NCBI RefSeq assembly: GCF_900099905.1
Contig: NZ_FNEE01000001.1
Location: 1 to 48,908, forward strand
Origin: Mesorhizobium muleiense
GTDB lineage: Bacteria; Pseudomonadota; Alphaproteobacteria; Rhizobiales; Rhizobiaceae
Length of the DNA stretch: 48,908 bases
Reading direction: 5' to 3'
A model generated the notes under the pieces. The model saw only the letters and a list, made by a program, of their open reading frames with translations, ran no database searches and was not told the DNA's origin. This document shows positions 7,956 to 16,532 of this stretch, one piece after another. The position numbers were made by a program, and so were the translations under genes. How positions within the stretch are numbered: position 1 is the stretch's first letter; each line of letters starts with the position of its first letter.

Positions 7956-9102
7956 GACAGGAAGCCCGGCCGTTTCCCTCGTGCTGGATCCGTTGAACGT
8001 CAATGCCTTGATAACCGAAATCACTGACGATCTGAACGATACGAGCAACGCCCCAGATCTCGATGTATTGCTTGCCAAAGCCGAACGCGCCCTTCGCTAC
8101 GATATTGCTGACGCACGTCTCTACAGCCTGATCGGTGAGATCAGATACCGACTAGGCAAAGAAAACGATGCCTATAAGCTCTTCGATCAAGCTCGAGAAT
8201 TGTCCAAGACAGAGCTGCACGCCCTCCAAAAGTCTATTGGCCACTCGATCGAAACCAAGGATTTGTCAAAAGCGGTTGGCGAGATCGACATATTGCTGCG
8301 GCGATGGCCGGACCGATTTCCTGCGATCGCCGAGGGCCTGCCGACAATTCTCTCGCATGCCGATGGATATCAGGCCGTGCTGAAAGCCATCACGCTGGAG
8401 GCGCCATGGAGAGCGAATCTGTTCAGTTTCCTTGGCAAGAGCCGAGACGGACTTGATTTAGCAAATCGGATGTTGCTCGATCTGACTGGATCAGGCGCGC
8501 CACCAACATCAGGCGAACTGTCCAATGTTATCAACGGCTATATTAGTCAGAAAGAATATGAACAAGCGTATCGGCTCTTTCTTTTCAGCCTAACTGACGA
8601 AGAAAGGAAGTTGGGCGGGTATATTTTCAACAGCACGTTCGAACCAGTGTCCAGTCGCAAGCCTTTCAGTTGGCAGATCCGCGATCAATCGGGCGTGGAA
8701 GTCACATTTGCAACATCCCAGAATGAAGTTGGAGGAGAGGGCGGTGCCACGGTGCGGTTCTTGAATACGCCCGTCAAGAACACTGCTCTTCAACAGTATA
8801 TTGAATTGCCGCCTGGTTCCTACAAAATCGCTATGGTCGCTTCTGCAAGAAACCTGAAGCTTCCCAAAGAGTTATTCTGGTCGATCAGGTGCATGGGGCC
8901 TGCTGGCGAAATAGCGCGGTTCAATATACCGGAGGGTACATTCAATCGCCAGGCGCTCAGTCAGGATTTTTCGGTTGGATCGGCTGGGTGTCCCATGCAA
9001 TTATTGAAGCTGGAAACTGCCGCCATCGCCGAGAGCTGGCGCTTTCGCTACGTCGGCACGCTGGTAGTGCACAAATTGACCATCGAGAGACATTCATCTT
9101 GA
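7843..9102 (+). CDS. TPR-like protein with C-terminal beta-sandwich, polysaccharide cluster
   Basis: About 419 residues starting at the ATG at 7843; ATGs at 7828 and 7867 are alternatives and none has a strong ribosome site. The N-terminus is a signal anchor (GVWFAASVLVLAASSIGLS). Residues about 65-240 are helical with TPR-like spacing (ADARLYSLIGEIRYRLGKENDAYKLFDQA). The C-terminal 170 residues are strand-rich (PFSWQIRDQSGVEVTF, TALQQYIELPPGSYKIAMVA, WRFRYVGTLVVHKLTIE) and read like a jelly-roll carbohydrate-binding fold. The family is unnamed to me. It overlaps the kinase gene by 113 bp, and its TGA overlaps the TTG start of the ligase gene. That tight coupling suggests a periplasmic helper of the ligase or polymerase. 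Confidence 0.7.
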   Translation: MTEQTSPLMQNLRRSGVWFAASVLVLAASSIGLSRFLETGSPAVSLVLDPLNVNALITEITDDLNDTSNAPDLDVLLAKAERALRYDIADARLYSLIGEIRYRLGKENDAYKLFDQARELSKTELHALQKSIGHSIETKDLSKAVGEIDILLRRWPDRFPAIAEGLPTILSHADGYQAVLKAITLEAPWRANLFSFLGKSRDGLDLANRMLLDLTGSGAPPTSGELSNVINGYISQKEYEQAYRLFLFSLTDEERKLGGYIFNSTFEPVSSRKPFSWQIRDQSGVEVTFATSQNEVGGEGGATVRFLNTPVKNTALQQYIELPPGSYKIAMVASARNLKLPKELFWSIRCMGPAGEIARFNIPEGTFNRQALSQDFSVGSAGCPMQLLKLETAAIAESWRFRYVGTLVVHKLTIERHSS

Positions 9103-10412
9103 GCGACCGGCCATCGGAATGGGATAAATATCTCCTTGGATCGGTTCTGTTTATAGCGCTGCTGATCGGCGGCGGCACTGCAAGCGGCCTCTATACGGAT
9201 ACGCTGATTGAGGTCGCGGCAATCATCTCGGCGGCGGCGATCTTTTCACGAAGCTCTGGTCAGAGGATCCCTTATTCTGTTCTGTGGCTGCTTATCTTCG
9301 CTGTGGCGCTGGTAATTTTGCAAATTGTTCCGCTGCCTGCGGCGATATTCAGTGGATCGAGACCGGAACTGCTGCTCGCAGACTCCGAGCTTGTGGGGGA
9401 ATCCCAATTTCGTTTTATCAGTGTCGGCGTTGGACGAACGATCGAATGTCTGTTGTATCTGGTGGCGTTGGCGGCGTTTTTTTTGAGCGTTTTGCGTTTG
9501 CGTGCCGAGCAGGTCCAAGCCCTTCTTCCGTTCTTTTTTATGGGTGTTATCTGCAATGGCCTGGCAGGAGCGATCCAGTATTCGCTCTCGGACAACGTCG
9601 CTATTGAGGGGCTATTGCCATTTACGATCAACGCCGGCCTTTTTGCCAACGTGAATCATTTCTCAGCGTTGCTATTCGTTTCTATTCCCTTCGTCGTCTA
9701 CCATGGCCTGTTTCGCGGATATCTTTTGTCCGGGTCGCTCGGACTGGTCACGCTTTTGCTGCTTCTTTTGGCAGCTGGTTCCCGCGCCGGTGTTCTGATT
9801 GGGCTAGCTATTACCGTGCTATCTATCGTCTTTCTCTCAGCACGTTCCAAGGTGAGTGGGTTCAGCATCCTTGTGGTTTTCATAGGGGTTTCGGCCTACA
9901 CAATTGGCGCATGGACGAAGATCGATACTGATGCAATTGATCCAGCTTTCGGCAGAGGTGAGTTTGCTCGCACAACCATTGATGGAATTAAAGAAAATTG
10001 GGCAATTGGTGTTGGATTTGGGAATTTTCAAAAGGCGTATCAGATATACGAAAAAGAGCACATGATTTTTGAGAAATACGTCAATCATGCGCATAACGAT
10101 TATCTTGAGATAACCTTTGAGGGGGGGGTATTTGCCACTCTGCTTATATCGTGTTATTTAGTATTGCTCTTGGTGGCACTTGCTAGAGTTCGTCGCGATC
10201 CCCTTCAAAAGGCGGCGTTTCTCTCCGTGTTTTTTCTTCTCATTCATTCTCTCGTCGATTATCCGTTGCGGACCGAGGCGCTTGCAATGACGTTTGCGTT
10301 CATGAACGCCATTATCTTCCACAAAGGATTTGCAGCCCGCCAGAAGAGCGAATTGATCGAGATCGACCACAACGGTGAAAAGTTACTTGTTCCCGTTGGA
10401 ACGCCGTCCTAG
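9099..10412 (+). CDS. O-antigen ligase / Wzy-type polymerase family protein
   Basis: A 437-residue multi-pass membrane protein of the Wzy_C (O-antigen ligase) family, which either transfers finished glycan to an acceptor or polymerises repeats. About ten to twelve hydrophobic segments are visible. The conserved LLLLAAGSRAGVL segment lies mid-protein. The long periplasmic loop carries GVGFGNFQKAY and NHAHNDYLEITFEGG, the family hallmark with the catalytic His region. I place the start at TTG 9099 because it sits eight bases after GAGAGA and overlaps the previous stop (TTGA). The longer frame from 8889 would add 70 non-hydrophobic residues from inside the upstream gene. Ligase versus polymerase cannot be decided from sequence alone. 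Confidence 0.87.
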   Translation: MSDRPSEWDKYLLGSVLFIALLIGGGTASGLYTDTLIEVAAIISAAAIFSRSSGQRIPYSVLWLLIFAVALVILQIVPLPAAIFSGSRPELLLADSELVGESQFRFISVGVGRTIECLLYLVALAAFFLSVLRLRAEQVQALLPFFFMGVICNGLAGAIQYSLSDNVAIEGLLPFTINAGLFANVNHFSALLFVSIPFVVYHGLFRGYLLSGSLGLVTLLLLLLAAGSRAGVLIGLAITVLSIVFLSARSKVSGFSILVVFIGVSAYTIGAWTKIDTDAIDPAFGRGEFARTTIDGIKENWAIGVGFGNFQKAYQIYEKEHMIFEKYVNHAHNDYLEITFEGGVFATLLISCYLVLLLVALARVRRDPLQKAAFLSVFFLLIHSLVDYPLRTEALAMTFAFMNAIIFHKGFAARQKSELIEIDHNGEKLLVPVGTPS

Positions 10413-10648
10413 CGCCTCCTGGCGACGGCCCTGCGATCTGGGCAGGAATTTCCGGGTTCTGGTCCCTGCGTGGAAAATTCATTCTCGAACCACTCCAGCG
10501 CAGGTCTGTCTTGCATTGTTATAGATAATGGCGATCTGCTAGAACGCCTGCACGAAAACCAGAAATGAAGCTTGAACCGGGCCGCTGAAAAATTGCGCCT
10601 GATGCTTCGATGCAAGATCCGGGCGGCACGAGAGAACGCTTAAAGTCC

Positions 10649-11554
10649 ATGAACATCGCGCTTACGCATCTGCAGCGGCTTGAAGCCGAATCCATCCATA
10701 TCTTTCGCGAGGTTGCGGCGACCTTCGCCAAGCCGGTCATGCTCTATTCGGTCGGCAAGGATTCCTCGGTGCTGATGCATCTTGCGATGAAGGCGTTTTA
10801 TCCGGCCAAGCCGCCCTTTCCCTTTCTCCACGTCGACACGACCTGGAAATTCCGCGAGATGATCGCCTTTCGCGATCAGATGGCGCAAAAACTCGGCTTC
10901 GATCTCCTGGTCCATGTCAACGGCGATGGTGTGCGCGACAACATCAATCCCTTCGACCATGGCTCCAACACCCATACGCATGTGATGAAGACCGTGGCGC
11001 TGCGCCAGGCGCTCGACAAATACGGCTTCGATGCAGCCTTCGGTGGGGCGCGGCGCGACGAGGAGAAATCGCGCGCCAAGGAGCGGATCTTCTCTTTCCG
11101 CAACGCCCAGCACGTCTGGGATCCAAAAAACCAGCGCCCGGAGATGTGGAAGATATTCAACACCCGCATCGCGACCGGTGAATCGATCCGGGTCTTTCCG
11201 TTATCGAACTGGACCGAACTCGATATCTGGCAGTACATTCTGCAGGAAGACATCCCGATCGTGCCGCTCTATTTCGCCAAGGAGCGGCCGGTCGTCGAAC
11301 GTGACGGCATGCTCATTCTGAGGGACGACGACCGCATGCAGTTGCGTCCCGGCGAGACGGTGGAGAACCGGCTGGTACGGTTCCGCACCCTCGGCTGCTA
11401 TCCGCTGACCGGCGCGATCGAATCGGACGCCGACACGCTGGAGGCCATTGTCGGCGAAATGCTCACGGCGCGCACCTCCGAACGGCAGGGCCGCCTGATC
11501 GACCGTGATGAAGCCGGCTCGATGGAAAAGAAGAAGCGCGAGGGGTATTTCTGA
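10649..11554 (+). CDS. cysD: Sulfate adenylyltransferase small subunit
   Basis: A 301-residue PP-loop ATP pyrophosphatase that, with CysN, forms adenosine 5'-phosphosulfate from sulfate and ATP. The PP-loop is [15 protein letters not shown] near residues 34-48. [15 protein letters not shown] and the C-terminal KKREGYF tail are typical of CysD and NodP. The ATG at 10649 gives the family start [12 protein letters not shown]; an ATG at 10610 would add 13 residues with no conserved content. The 236 bp upstream separate it from the polysaccharide block, so it probably has its own promoter, although no clear one was found. The cysNC start follows the stop after two bases. Confidence 0.97.
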   Translation: MNIALTHLQRLEAESIHIFREVAATFAKPVMLYSVGKDSSVLMHLAMKAFYPAKPPFPFLHVDTTWKFREMIAFRDQMAQKLGFDLLVHVNGDGVRDNINPFDHGSNTHTHVMKTVALRQALDKYGFDAAFGGARRDEEKSRAKERIFSFRNAQHVWDPKNQRPEMWKIFNTRIATGESIRVFPLSNWTELDIWQYILQEDIPIVPLYFAKERPVVERDGMLILRDDDRMQLRPGETVENRLVRFRTLGCYPLTGAIESDADTLEAIVGEMLTARTSERQGRLIDRDEAGSMEKKKREGYF

Positions 11555-11556
11555 GC

Positions 11557-13494
11557 ATGCGCCACAGCACGGCCGAGAGCCTCGCCCCCACCGACGGCAT
11601 TCGCGACTATCTGGCGGTGCAAGAACAAAAATCGCTGCTGCGCTTCCTGACCTGCGGTTCCGTGGACGACGGCAAGTCGACGTTGATCGGGCGCCTGCTT
11701 TCGGACACCAAGCAGATTTTCGAGGACCAGCTTGCTGCGCTCGAGCGTGATTCCCGCAAGCACGGGACGACGGGCGACGACGTCGATTTCGCGCTGCTGG
11801 TCGATGGCCTCGAGGCCGAGCGCGAGCAGGGCATCACCATCGATGTCGCCTATCGCTTTTTCGCCACGCCAAAACGCAAATTCATCGTTGCCGATACGCC
11901 TGGCCACGAACAATACACGCGCAACATGGCGACGGGCGCGTCGACCGCCGATCTGGCCATCGTCCTGATCGACGCCCGGCAGGGCGTGCTGCGCCAGACA
12001 AGGCGCCACTCGATCATCGCCTCGCTGCTTGGCATCCGGCACATCGTGCTCGCCGTTAACAAGATCGATCTCGTCGGCTTCGACAAGGTGGTGTTCGAAC
12101 GGATTGTCGCAGACTACGCGCAGTTCTCACGTGAACTCGGTTTCCAGTCGATCGTATCCATTCCGATGTCGGCCCGCTATGGCGACAACGTTACGGGCCG
12201 TTCCGATAAAACAGAATGGTATTCCGGCCCGACGCTGATCGAACATCTGGAAACCGTGTCAGTCGATGAAGCCGTTGTCGAACTGCCGTTCCGTTTTCCG
12301 GTGCAGTATGTGAACCGCCCCAATCTCGATTTCCGCGGTTTTGCCGGCACGATCGCCTCCGGCTCGGTCGCACCGGGCGACGAGGTCGTTGTCGCCAAAT
12401 CCGGCAAGTCCGCTCATGTCAGGCGCATCGTCTCGCATGGCGGCGATCTGAGCCAGGCGGTGGCGGGCCAGGCCATCACCGTTGTTCTCGACGACGAGGT
12501 CGAGGTCTCGCGCGGCAACATGCTGGTGTCACCGGCGGCGCGGCCGCAGGTCGCCGACCAGTTCGCCGCCAACATCGTCTGGTTCGACGAGCACGCCCTG
12601 CTGCCGGGCCGCTCCTATATCCTGCGCACCGAGACCGATCAGACCAGCGCTACCGTCACCGACCTGAAATACCGCGTCAACGTCAACGATTTTGCCCATG
12701 AGGCGGCCAAGTCGCTGGAAATGAACGAGGTCGGCATTTGCAACATCTCGACGCGGGCGCCGATCGCCTTCGATATTTTCGCCGAGAACCGCACGACCGG
12801 CGCCTTCATCCTGATCGACCGCATCACCAACGCCACGGTCGGCGCCGGCATGATCCTGCATTCGCTGCGCCGCGCCGAAAACATCCACTGGCAATCGCTC
12901 GATGTCGGCAAGCACGGCCGCGCCGATCTGAAGAACCAGCGGCCTGCCGTGTTCTGGTTCACCGGGCTCTCTGGGTCGGGCAAGTCGACCATCGCCAACC
13001 TTTTCGAGAAGAAGCTGTTCGCCACCGGCCGCCACACCTACATCCTGGATGGCGACAATGTCCGCCACGGGCTCAATCGCGATCTTGGCTTCACCGACGC
13101 CGATCGCGTCGAAAACATTCGCCGCGTGGCTGAAGTGGCGCGCCTGATGGCCGATGCCGGGCTGATCGTCATTGTTTCCTTCATTTCGCCATTCAGCGCC
13201 GAGCGGCGCATGGCCAGGGAATTGATGGCCAGCGGTGAATTCGTCGAGGTGTTTGTCGACACTCCCTTTGAGGAGTGCGCCAGACGCGATCCGAAGGGCC
13301 TCTATGCGCGGGCGTTGAATGGCGAAATCAAGAATTTCACCGGCGTCGATTCACCGTATGAAGCCCCGGAAAATCCCGAAATCCATCTCAAGACACTCGG
13401 CAAGTCCGCGGAGGAGATGGTAGAGGCCCTGGAACTCTGGCTGAACGAGCGCGACATTGCCGAAAACCAATACGATAGCGGCGGCGGCATCTGA
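11557..13494 (+). CDS. cysNC: Sulfate adenylyltransferase large subunit fused to APS kinase
   Basis: A 645-residue bifunctional enzyme of the CysN/CysC (NodQ) type. The CysN GTPase half has the P-loop [10 protein letters not shown] (Lys40), the switch motif [12 protein letters not shown] near residue 113, and [10 protein letters not shown]-Tu-like beta-barrel domains follow to about residue 440. The APS kinase half begins near residue 455 with Walker [13 protein letters not shown] and contains [17 protein letters not shown] and [13 protein letters not shown]. The product is PAPS, used for reductive assimilation or for sulfation of glycans. The fusion is common in alphaproteobacteria. Ten bases separate its stop from the preferred cysQ start. 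Confidence 0.97.
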   Translation: MRHSTAESLAPTDGIRDYLAVQEQKSLLRFLTCGSVDDGKSTLIGRLLSDTKQIFEDQLAALERDSRKHGTTGDDVDFALLVDGLEAEREQGITIDVAYRFFATPKRKFIVADTPGHEQYTRNMATGASTADLAIVLIDARQGVLRQTRRHSIIASLLGIRHIVLAVNKIDLVGFDKVVFERIVADYAQFSRELGFQSIVSIPMSARYGDNVTGRSDKTEWYSGPTLIEHLETVSVDEAVVELPFRFPVQYVNRPNLDFRGFAGTIASGSVAPGDEVVVAKSGKSAHVRRIVSHGGDLSQAVAGQAITVVLDDEVEVSRGNMLVSPAARPQVADQFAANIVWFDEHALLPGRSYILRTETDQTSATVTDLKYRVNVNDFAHEAAKSLEMNEVGICNISTRAPIAFDIFAENRTTGAFILIDRITNATVGAGMILHSLRRAENIHWQSLDVGKHGRADLKNQRPAVFWFTGLSGSGKSTIANLFEKKLFATGRHTYILDGDNVRHGLNRDLGFTDADRVENIRRVAEVARLMADAGLIVIVSFISPFSAERRMARELMASGEFVEVFVDTPFEECARRDPKGLYARALNGEIKNFTGVDSPYEAPENPEIHLKTLGKSAEEMVEALELWLNERDIAENQYDSGGGI

Positions 13495-13504
13495 CGACGA
13501 GGCG

Positions 13505-14320
13505 ATGCTCGGGGTGTTCGAGCGCCTTGCCCTGGCGGCGGGGCGAGAGGTGATGCGTGTTTTTGATGCCGGCTGCGCGGTCGATCAGAAATCAGACGCC
13601 TCGCCAGTGACCGAAGCCGATCGCGAGAGCGAAAAGATCATTCTCGCCGGGCTGCGCGCCGCCTTCCCCGATATCCCTTGCGTGGCTGAGGAAGAGGCAT
13701 CAGCCGGCATCGTGCCGCCCGACCTCGATGATGCCTTCTTCCTGGTGGACCCACTCGACGGCACCAAGGAATTCGTCAACCGCAGGACCGACTTCACCGT
13801 CAACATCGCGCTCGTTCGCCACGGCGTGCCGGAGATCGGTGTGGTCTTTGCGCCATGCACCGGACGCTTCTTTTCCGGCCGGCCGGGCAGGGCGGAAGCA
13901 ATCGATGTCAATGGCGATTACCAGATCATCGGCCGTCGGCCGATTTCGGCCAGAACGGGCGTGGCGCCACTGACCGTCGTCGCCAGCCGGTCCCACAATA
14001 CGCCCGAGACCGAAGCCTATATCCGCACGGTGGGCGCTGCCGAGATCGTCTCGGTCGGCTCGTCGCTGAAATTCTGTCTTGTCGCCAGCGCCGAGGCCGA
14101 CGTCTATCCGCGCTTCGGCCGCACCATGGAATGGGACACCGCGGCGGGTGACGCGGTGCTGCGCGCCGCAGGCGGGATGACGCGCTCGCTCGATGGTCAG
14201 CCGCTGGCCTACGGCAAGCGCAACCAGAGCGATGACGTGGATTTTGCCAATCCGCATTTCATCGCCAGCGGGAAGAGCGCGGGCCAACCTGACGCCGTGC
14301 GAGCGCGTCCTCGACATTGA
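13505..14320 (+). CDS. cysQ: 3'(2'),5'-bisphosphate nucleotidase
   Basis: A 271-residue inositol-monophosphatase-fold enzyme that removes the 3' phosphate from PAP or PAPS, recycling the by-product of sulfotransfer. The metal site is visible as VAEEEAS and DPLDGTKEFVNRR. The second signature is WDTAAGDAVLRAAGG. I chose the ATG at 13505 (MLGVFERLALAAGREVM), which matches the family start. An in-frame TTG at 13457 would overlap cysNC by 38 bases, and neither start has a well-spaced ribosome site. Position and function place it in one operon with cysD and cysNC. A PAP-removing enzyme is most needed where sulfotransferases or PAPS reductase are active. Confidence 0.93.
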   Translation: MLGVFERLALAAGREVMRVFDAGCAVDQKSDASPVTEADRESEKIILAGLRAAFPDIPCVAEEEASAGIVPPDLDDAFFLVDPLDGTKEFVNRRTDFTVNIALVRHGVPEIGVVFAPCTGRFFSGRPGRAEAIDVNGDYQIIGRRPISARTGVAPLTVVASRSHNTPETEAYIRTVGAAEIVSVGSSLKFCLVASAEADVYPRFGRTMEWDTAAGDAVLRAAGGMTRSLDGQPLAYGKRNQSDDVDFANPHFIASGKSAGQPDAVRARPRH

Positions 14321-14335
14321 CGGAAGCGCTCCCGC
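14321..14335. repeat. Left inverted repeat bounding vapBC
   Basis: The sequence CGGAAGCGCTCCCGC directly follows the cysQ stop. Its inverted partner lies at 15092-15106 just after vapC. They match at 14 of 15 positions, including an 11-base perfect core (AGCGCTCCCGC). It could also form a short hairpin through AGCGCT. Confidence 0.5.
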
Positions 14336-14362
14336 AAAACCTTATGCTCTCCTGATGGACGG

Positions 14363-14391
14363 TTGCCATCGCGTGTTGGCGCTATTATATG
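14363..14391 (+). promoter_or_regulatory. Probable vapBC promoter
   Basis: A -35-like TTGCCA (14363-14368) is followed after 17 bases by a -10-like TATATG (14386-14391). The predicted transcript would start near 14398, shortly before the AGGAG site of vapB. TGTA and TACA half-sites (14390-14401) overlap the start point and could be part of an operator bound by the VapB/VapC complex. This is pattern evidence only. Confidence 0.45.
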
Positions 14392-14416
14392 TACGTCTAC
14401 ACAGGAGAATTGGCTA

Positions 14417-14656
14417 ATGCCGCTCAACATCCGTAGTGAAGAGGTAAACGCGCTTGCCGAAAAATTGGCAGCACGCACGCGCTTGAACAAGACGGCTGCC
14501 GTGAAGCTGGCCCTGGAGAACGAATTGCGCCGCGCCGAAGAGGCGATCCCACTGTGGGAGCGGCTGAAGCCTTTGCGCGCGAAGATTGCGGCCTATCCGG
14601 ACACCGGCCTTGCGGCGGACAGGGCGTTTTTCGATGACCTCAGCGGCGACTACTGA
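14417..14656 (+). CDS. vapB: VapB-type antitoxin
   Basis: A 79-residue antitoxin of the Rv0623/PSK transcription-factor type. The N-terminal MPLNIRSEEVNALAEKLAARTRLNKTAAVKLALENELRR is a ribbon-helix-helix DNA-binding domain. The C-terminal part (WERLKPLRAKIAAYPDTGLAADRAFFDDLSGDY) is the toxin-neutralising tail. The ATG at 14417 has AGGAGA eight bases upstream; the longer frame from 14363 lies inside the promoter. The gene overlaps vapC by one base (TGATG), which is typical coupling. VapB usually represses its own operon in complex with VapC. Confidence 0.9.
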   Translation: MPLNIRSEEVNALAEKLAARTRLNKTAAVKLALENELRRAEEAIPLWERLKPLRAKIAAYPDTGLAADRAFFDDLSGDY

Positions 14657-15084
14657 TGTTCGTCGATGCGTCCGCAATCATCGCCATTATGACGGAGGAG
14701 CCTGACGCCGAGGACCTTGCGGCGGCGCTCGATGCCGCGCGCTCTCCGCGGCCGATCACATCGGTCGTGGCTGCATGGGAGGCGACAGTTGGGCTGTTTC
14801 GCAAAAAGCGCATTCCCATGGCAGAAGCTGAAGCGCGCGTGCAGGAGTTCCTTGAAGCGGCCGGGGTCCAGCTTATGGCGATTTCGAGCCGTGAGTTGAC
14901 CGTCGCGCTGCAAGCCTTCGATCGCTATGGACGGCACCGCTATCCGGACGCTGAACGGAATAGTGCGCTCAATCTTGCCGACTGCTTCCATTATGCCACG
15001 GCGAAATCCTACCAGGCGCCGATCCTGACCATCGATGCGGGATTTGCGCTTACCGATGTCACGACTGTGGGTATCAAAACCTGA
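14656..15084 (+). CDS. vapC: VapC-type PIN-domain ribonuclease toxin
   Basis: A 142-residue PIN-domain toxin expected to cleave RNA, often tRNA. The acidic active-site residues are visible: Asp4 in MFVDASAIIAIM, the Glu in AAWEATVGL, the Asp in LNLADCFHYATAK, and a C-terminal Asp in ILTIDAGF. All family landmarks are in place and the length is normal, so the toxin looks intact. It is coupled to vapB upstream and converges with the minus-strand aminotransferase gene. Confidence 0.92.
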   Translation: MFVDASAIIAIMTEEPDAEDLAAALDAARSPRPITSVVAAWEATVGLFRKKRIPMAEAEARVQEFLEAAGVQLMAISSRELTVALQAFDRYGRHRYPDAERNSALNLADCFHYATAKSYQAPILTIDAGFALTDVTTVGIKT

Positions 15085-15091
15085 TATTTAC

Positions 15092-15106
15092 GCGGGAGCG
15101 CTACCG
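15092..15106. repeat. Right inverted repeat bounding vapBC
   Basis: The sequence GCGGGAGCGCTACCG is the inverted partner of 14321-14335 (14 of 15 positions). It starts seven bases after the vapC stop. Together the two enclose exactly the vapBC unit. Confidence 0.5.
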
Positions 15107-15134
15107 GCTAGATCGTAGTCGTGCGCGTGAGACT

Positions 15135-16277
15135 CTACGCGGCGGCGATTTGCGCCGAATTCGAGCCGATATAATTGCGGATCGTCTCGATGATCCGGTC
15201 CTGGTCGGCCTCGCTCAGATAGGGATGCATGGGCAGGCACAGGATACGCTTCGGCAGTTCCTCAGAAACGGCAAGACCTGTCGGCGTGCGCGGATAGTCG
15301 CGGTAGGCGATCTGGCTGTGCAGCGGCTTCACATAATAGATCACCGACGGGATATTTTTTTCCCCGAGATGCGCCTTCAGCCCGTCGCGCTTCGGCGTCT
15401 CGATGGCATATTGCGCCCAGGCCGAACGGCCGCCGTCCAGGTTGCGCGCTGCCTTGACGATGTCGCCGAGGCCTTCGGCATACCGTTTGGCGACCGCTTG
15501 CCGGGCAACCATTTCGTCTTCAAGAATGGCCAGCTTCTCGATCAGGATCGCCGCCTGCAGAGTGTCGAGCCGCGAATTAATGCCGACGCGGACATTGTCA
15601 TATTGGGTTTCGCCTTTGCCGTGGAAGGCGAACGAGCGAAGTTGCTCGGCCAGCGCATCGTCATTGGTGAACATCGCGCCGCCGTCGCCATAGCAGCCGA
15701 GCGGTTTTGCCGGGTAGAAGCTGGTCGAGCCGACCGCGCCGAACGAACCCAGCATCTTGCCGTCGCTCGAGCCGCCGATCGCTTGGGCGGCATCTTCGAT
15801 CACCATCAGCCCTTCGCGGTTGGCGATGGCCATGATCGCCTCGTAATCGGCGGCGAGCCCGAACAGGTCGACGGGGATGATCGCCCTTGGCCTCAGCCGG
15901 CCTTCCGCCTTGATCATGGCGATGGCCGCTTCGAGGCTGGCGATGTCGATATTGTAGGTCTGCGGATCGACATCGATGAAAACCGGCTCGGCCTTGGCCA
16001 GCGCCACCACTTCCGCCGTGGCGGCGAAGGTGAAGCTCGGCACGAACACCGCGTCACCTGGGCCGATGCCGGCCGCAAACAGCGGCAGCAGCAGCGCGTC
16101 AGTGCCGTTGGCGCAGGCTACGACATGCTTGGTACCGACATAGGCGGAGAGCTTGTTTTCAAATTCGGTGACCTCAGGTCCGAGAATGTAGCGACCGTCG
16201 TCGACGACGCGGTCGATGGCGGCTTTCAGCCTGTCGCGGATTCGTTCGCGCTGCGCGCCTAGATCGATGAACTGCAT
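15135..16277 (-). CDS. DegT/DnrJ/EryC1-family sugar aminotransferase
   Basis: A 380-residue PLP enzyme that transaminates nucleotide-linked keto-sugars to make amino sugars for surface glycans. Key marks are CANGTDALLL, the PLP-contacting EDAAQAIGG (Asp162), the Schiff-base lysine in SFYPAKPLGCYGDGG (Lys191) and NSRLDTLQAAIL. The overall pattern is close to WbpE-type UDP-sugar aminotransferases. The ATG at 16277 gives the standard MQFIDLGAQR start. It stands alone: the next minus-strand gene starts at 17456 and its 3' end faces vapC. A role in making a sugar for the nearby exported polysaccharide is plausible but not shown. Confidence 0.93.
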   Translation of the reverse strand: MQFIDLGAQRERIRDRLKAAIDRVVDDGRYILGPEVTEFENKLSAYVGTKHVVACANGTDALLLPLFAAGIGPGDAVFVPSFTFAATAEVVALAKAEPVFIDVDPQTYNIDIASLEAAIAMIKAEGRLRPRAIIPVDLFGLAADYEAIMAIANREGLMVIEDAAQAIGGSSDGKMLGSFGAVGSTSFYPAKPLGCYGDGGAMFTNDDALAEQLRSFAFHGKGETQYDNVRVGINSRLDTLQAAILIEKLAILEDEMVARQAVAKRYAEGLGDIVKAARNLDGGRSAWAQYAIETPKRDGLKAHLGEKNIPSVIYYVKPLHSQIAYRDYPRTPTGLAVSEELPKRILCLPMHPYLSEADQDRIIETIRNYIGSNSAQIAAA

Positions 16278-16532
16278 GTCGGCCTCAAAACGGGACTAGC
16301 CAGATAACTGGCCGCTGGTATCAGACTTGGCGCGGCCGAGAAAGCTGCACGGACCAATCGACGAATTGCTCAAATGTCGCAGCCTGTTACCTCTCAGTCC
16401 GACAGGTCCGCATCAGACGCCGGAAATCTGGGGCCTTGTTGCGCACGACACGGCTTTCGCGTCGCACGCGCTCGGCCGGGCGAAACATAAAGTGATCGAC
16501 GTCCTGCGCATCCTCAGCGCATCGCCGTCCAA

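Noticed and set aside
10649..13494. nodPQ symbiosis genes
   Set aside because: The proteins resemble NodP and NodQ as all CysD and CysNC do, but no nod genes or nod box were seen and cysQ is in the operon, so housekeeping sulfate activation is preferred.
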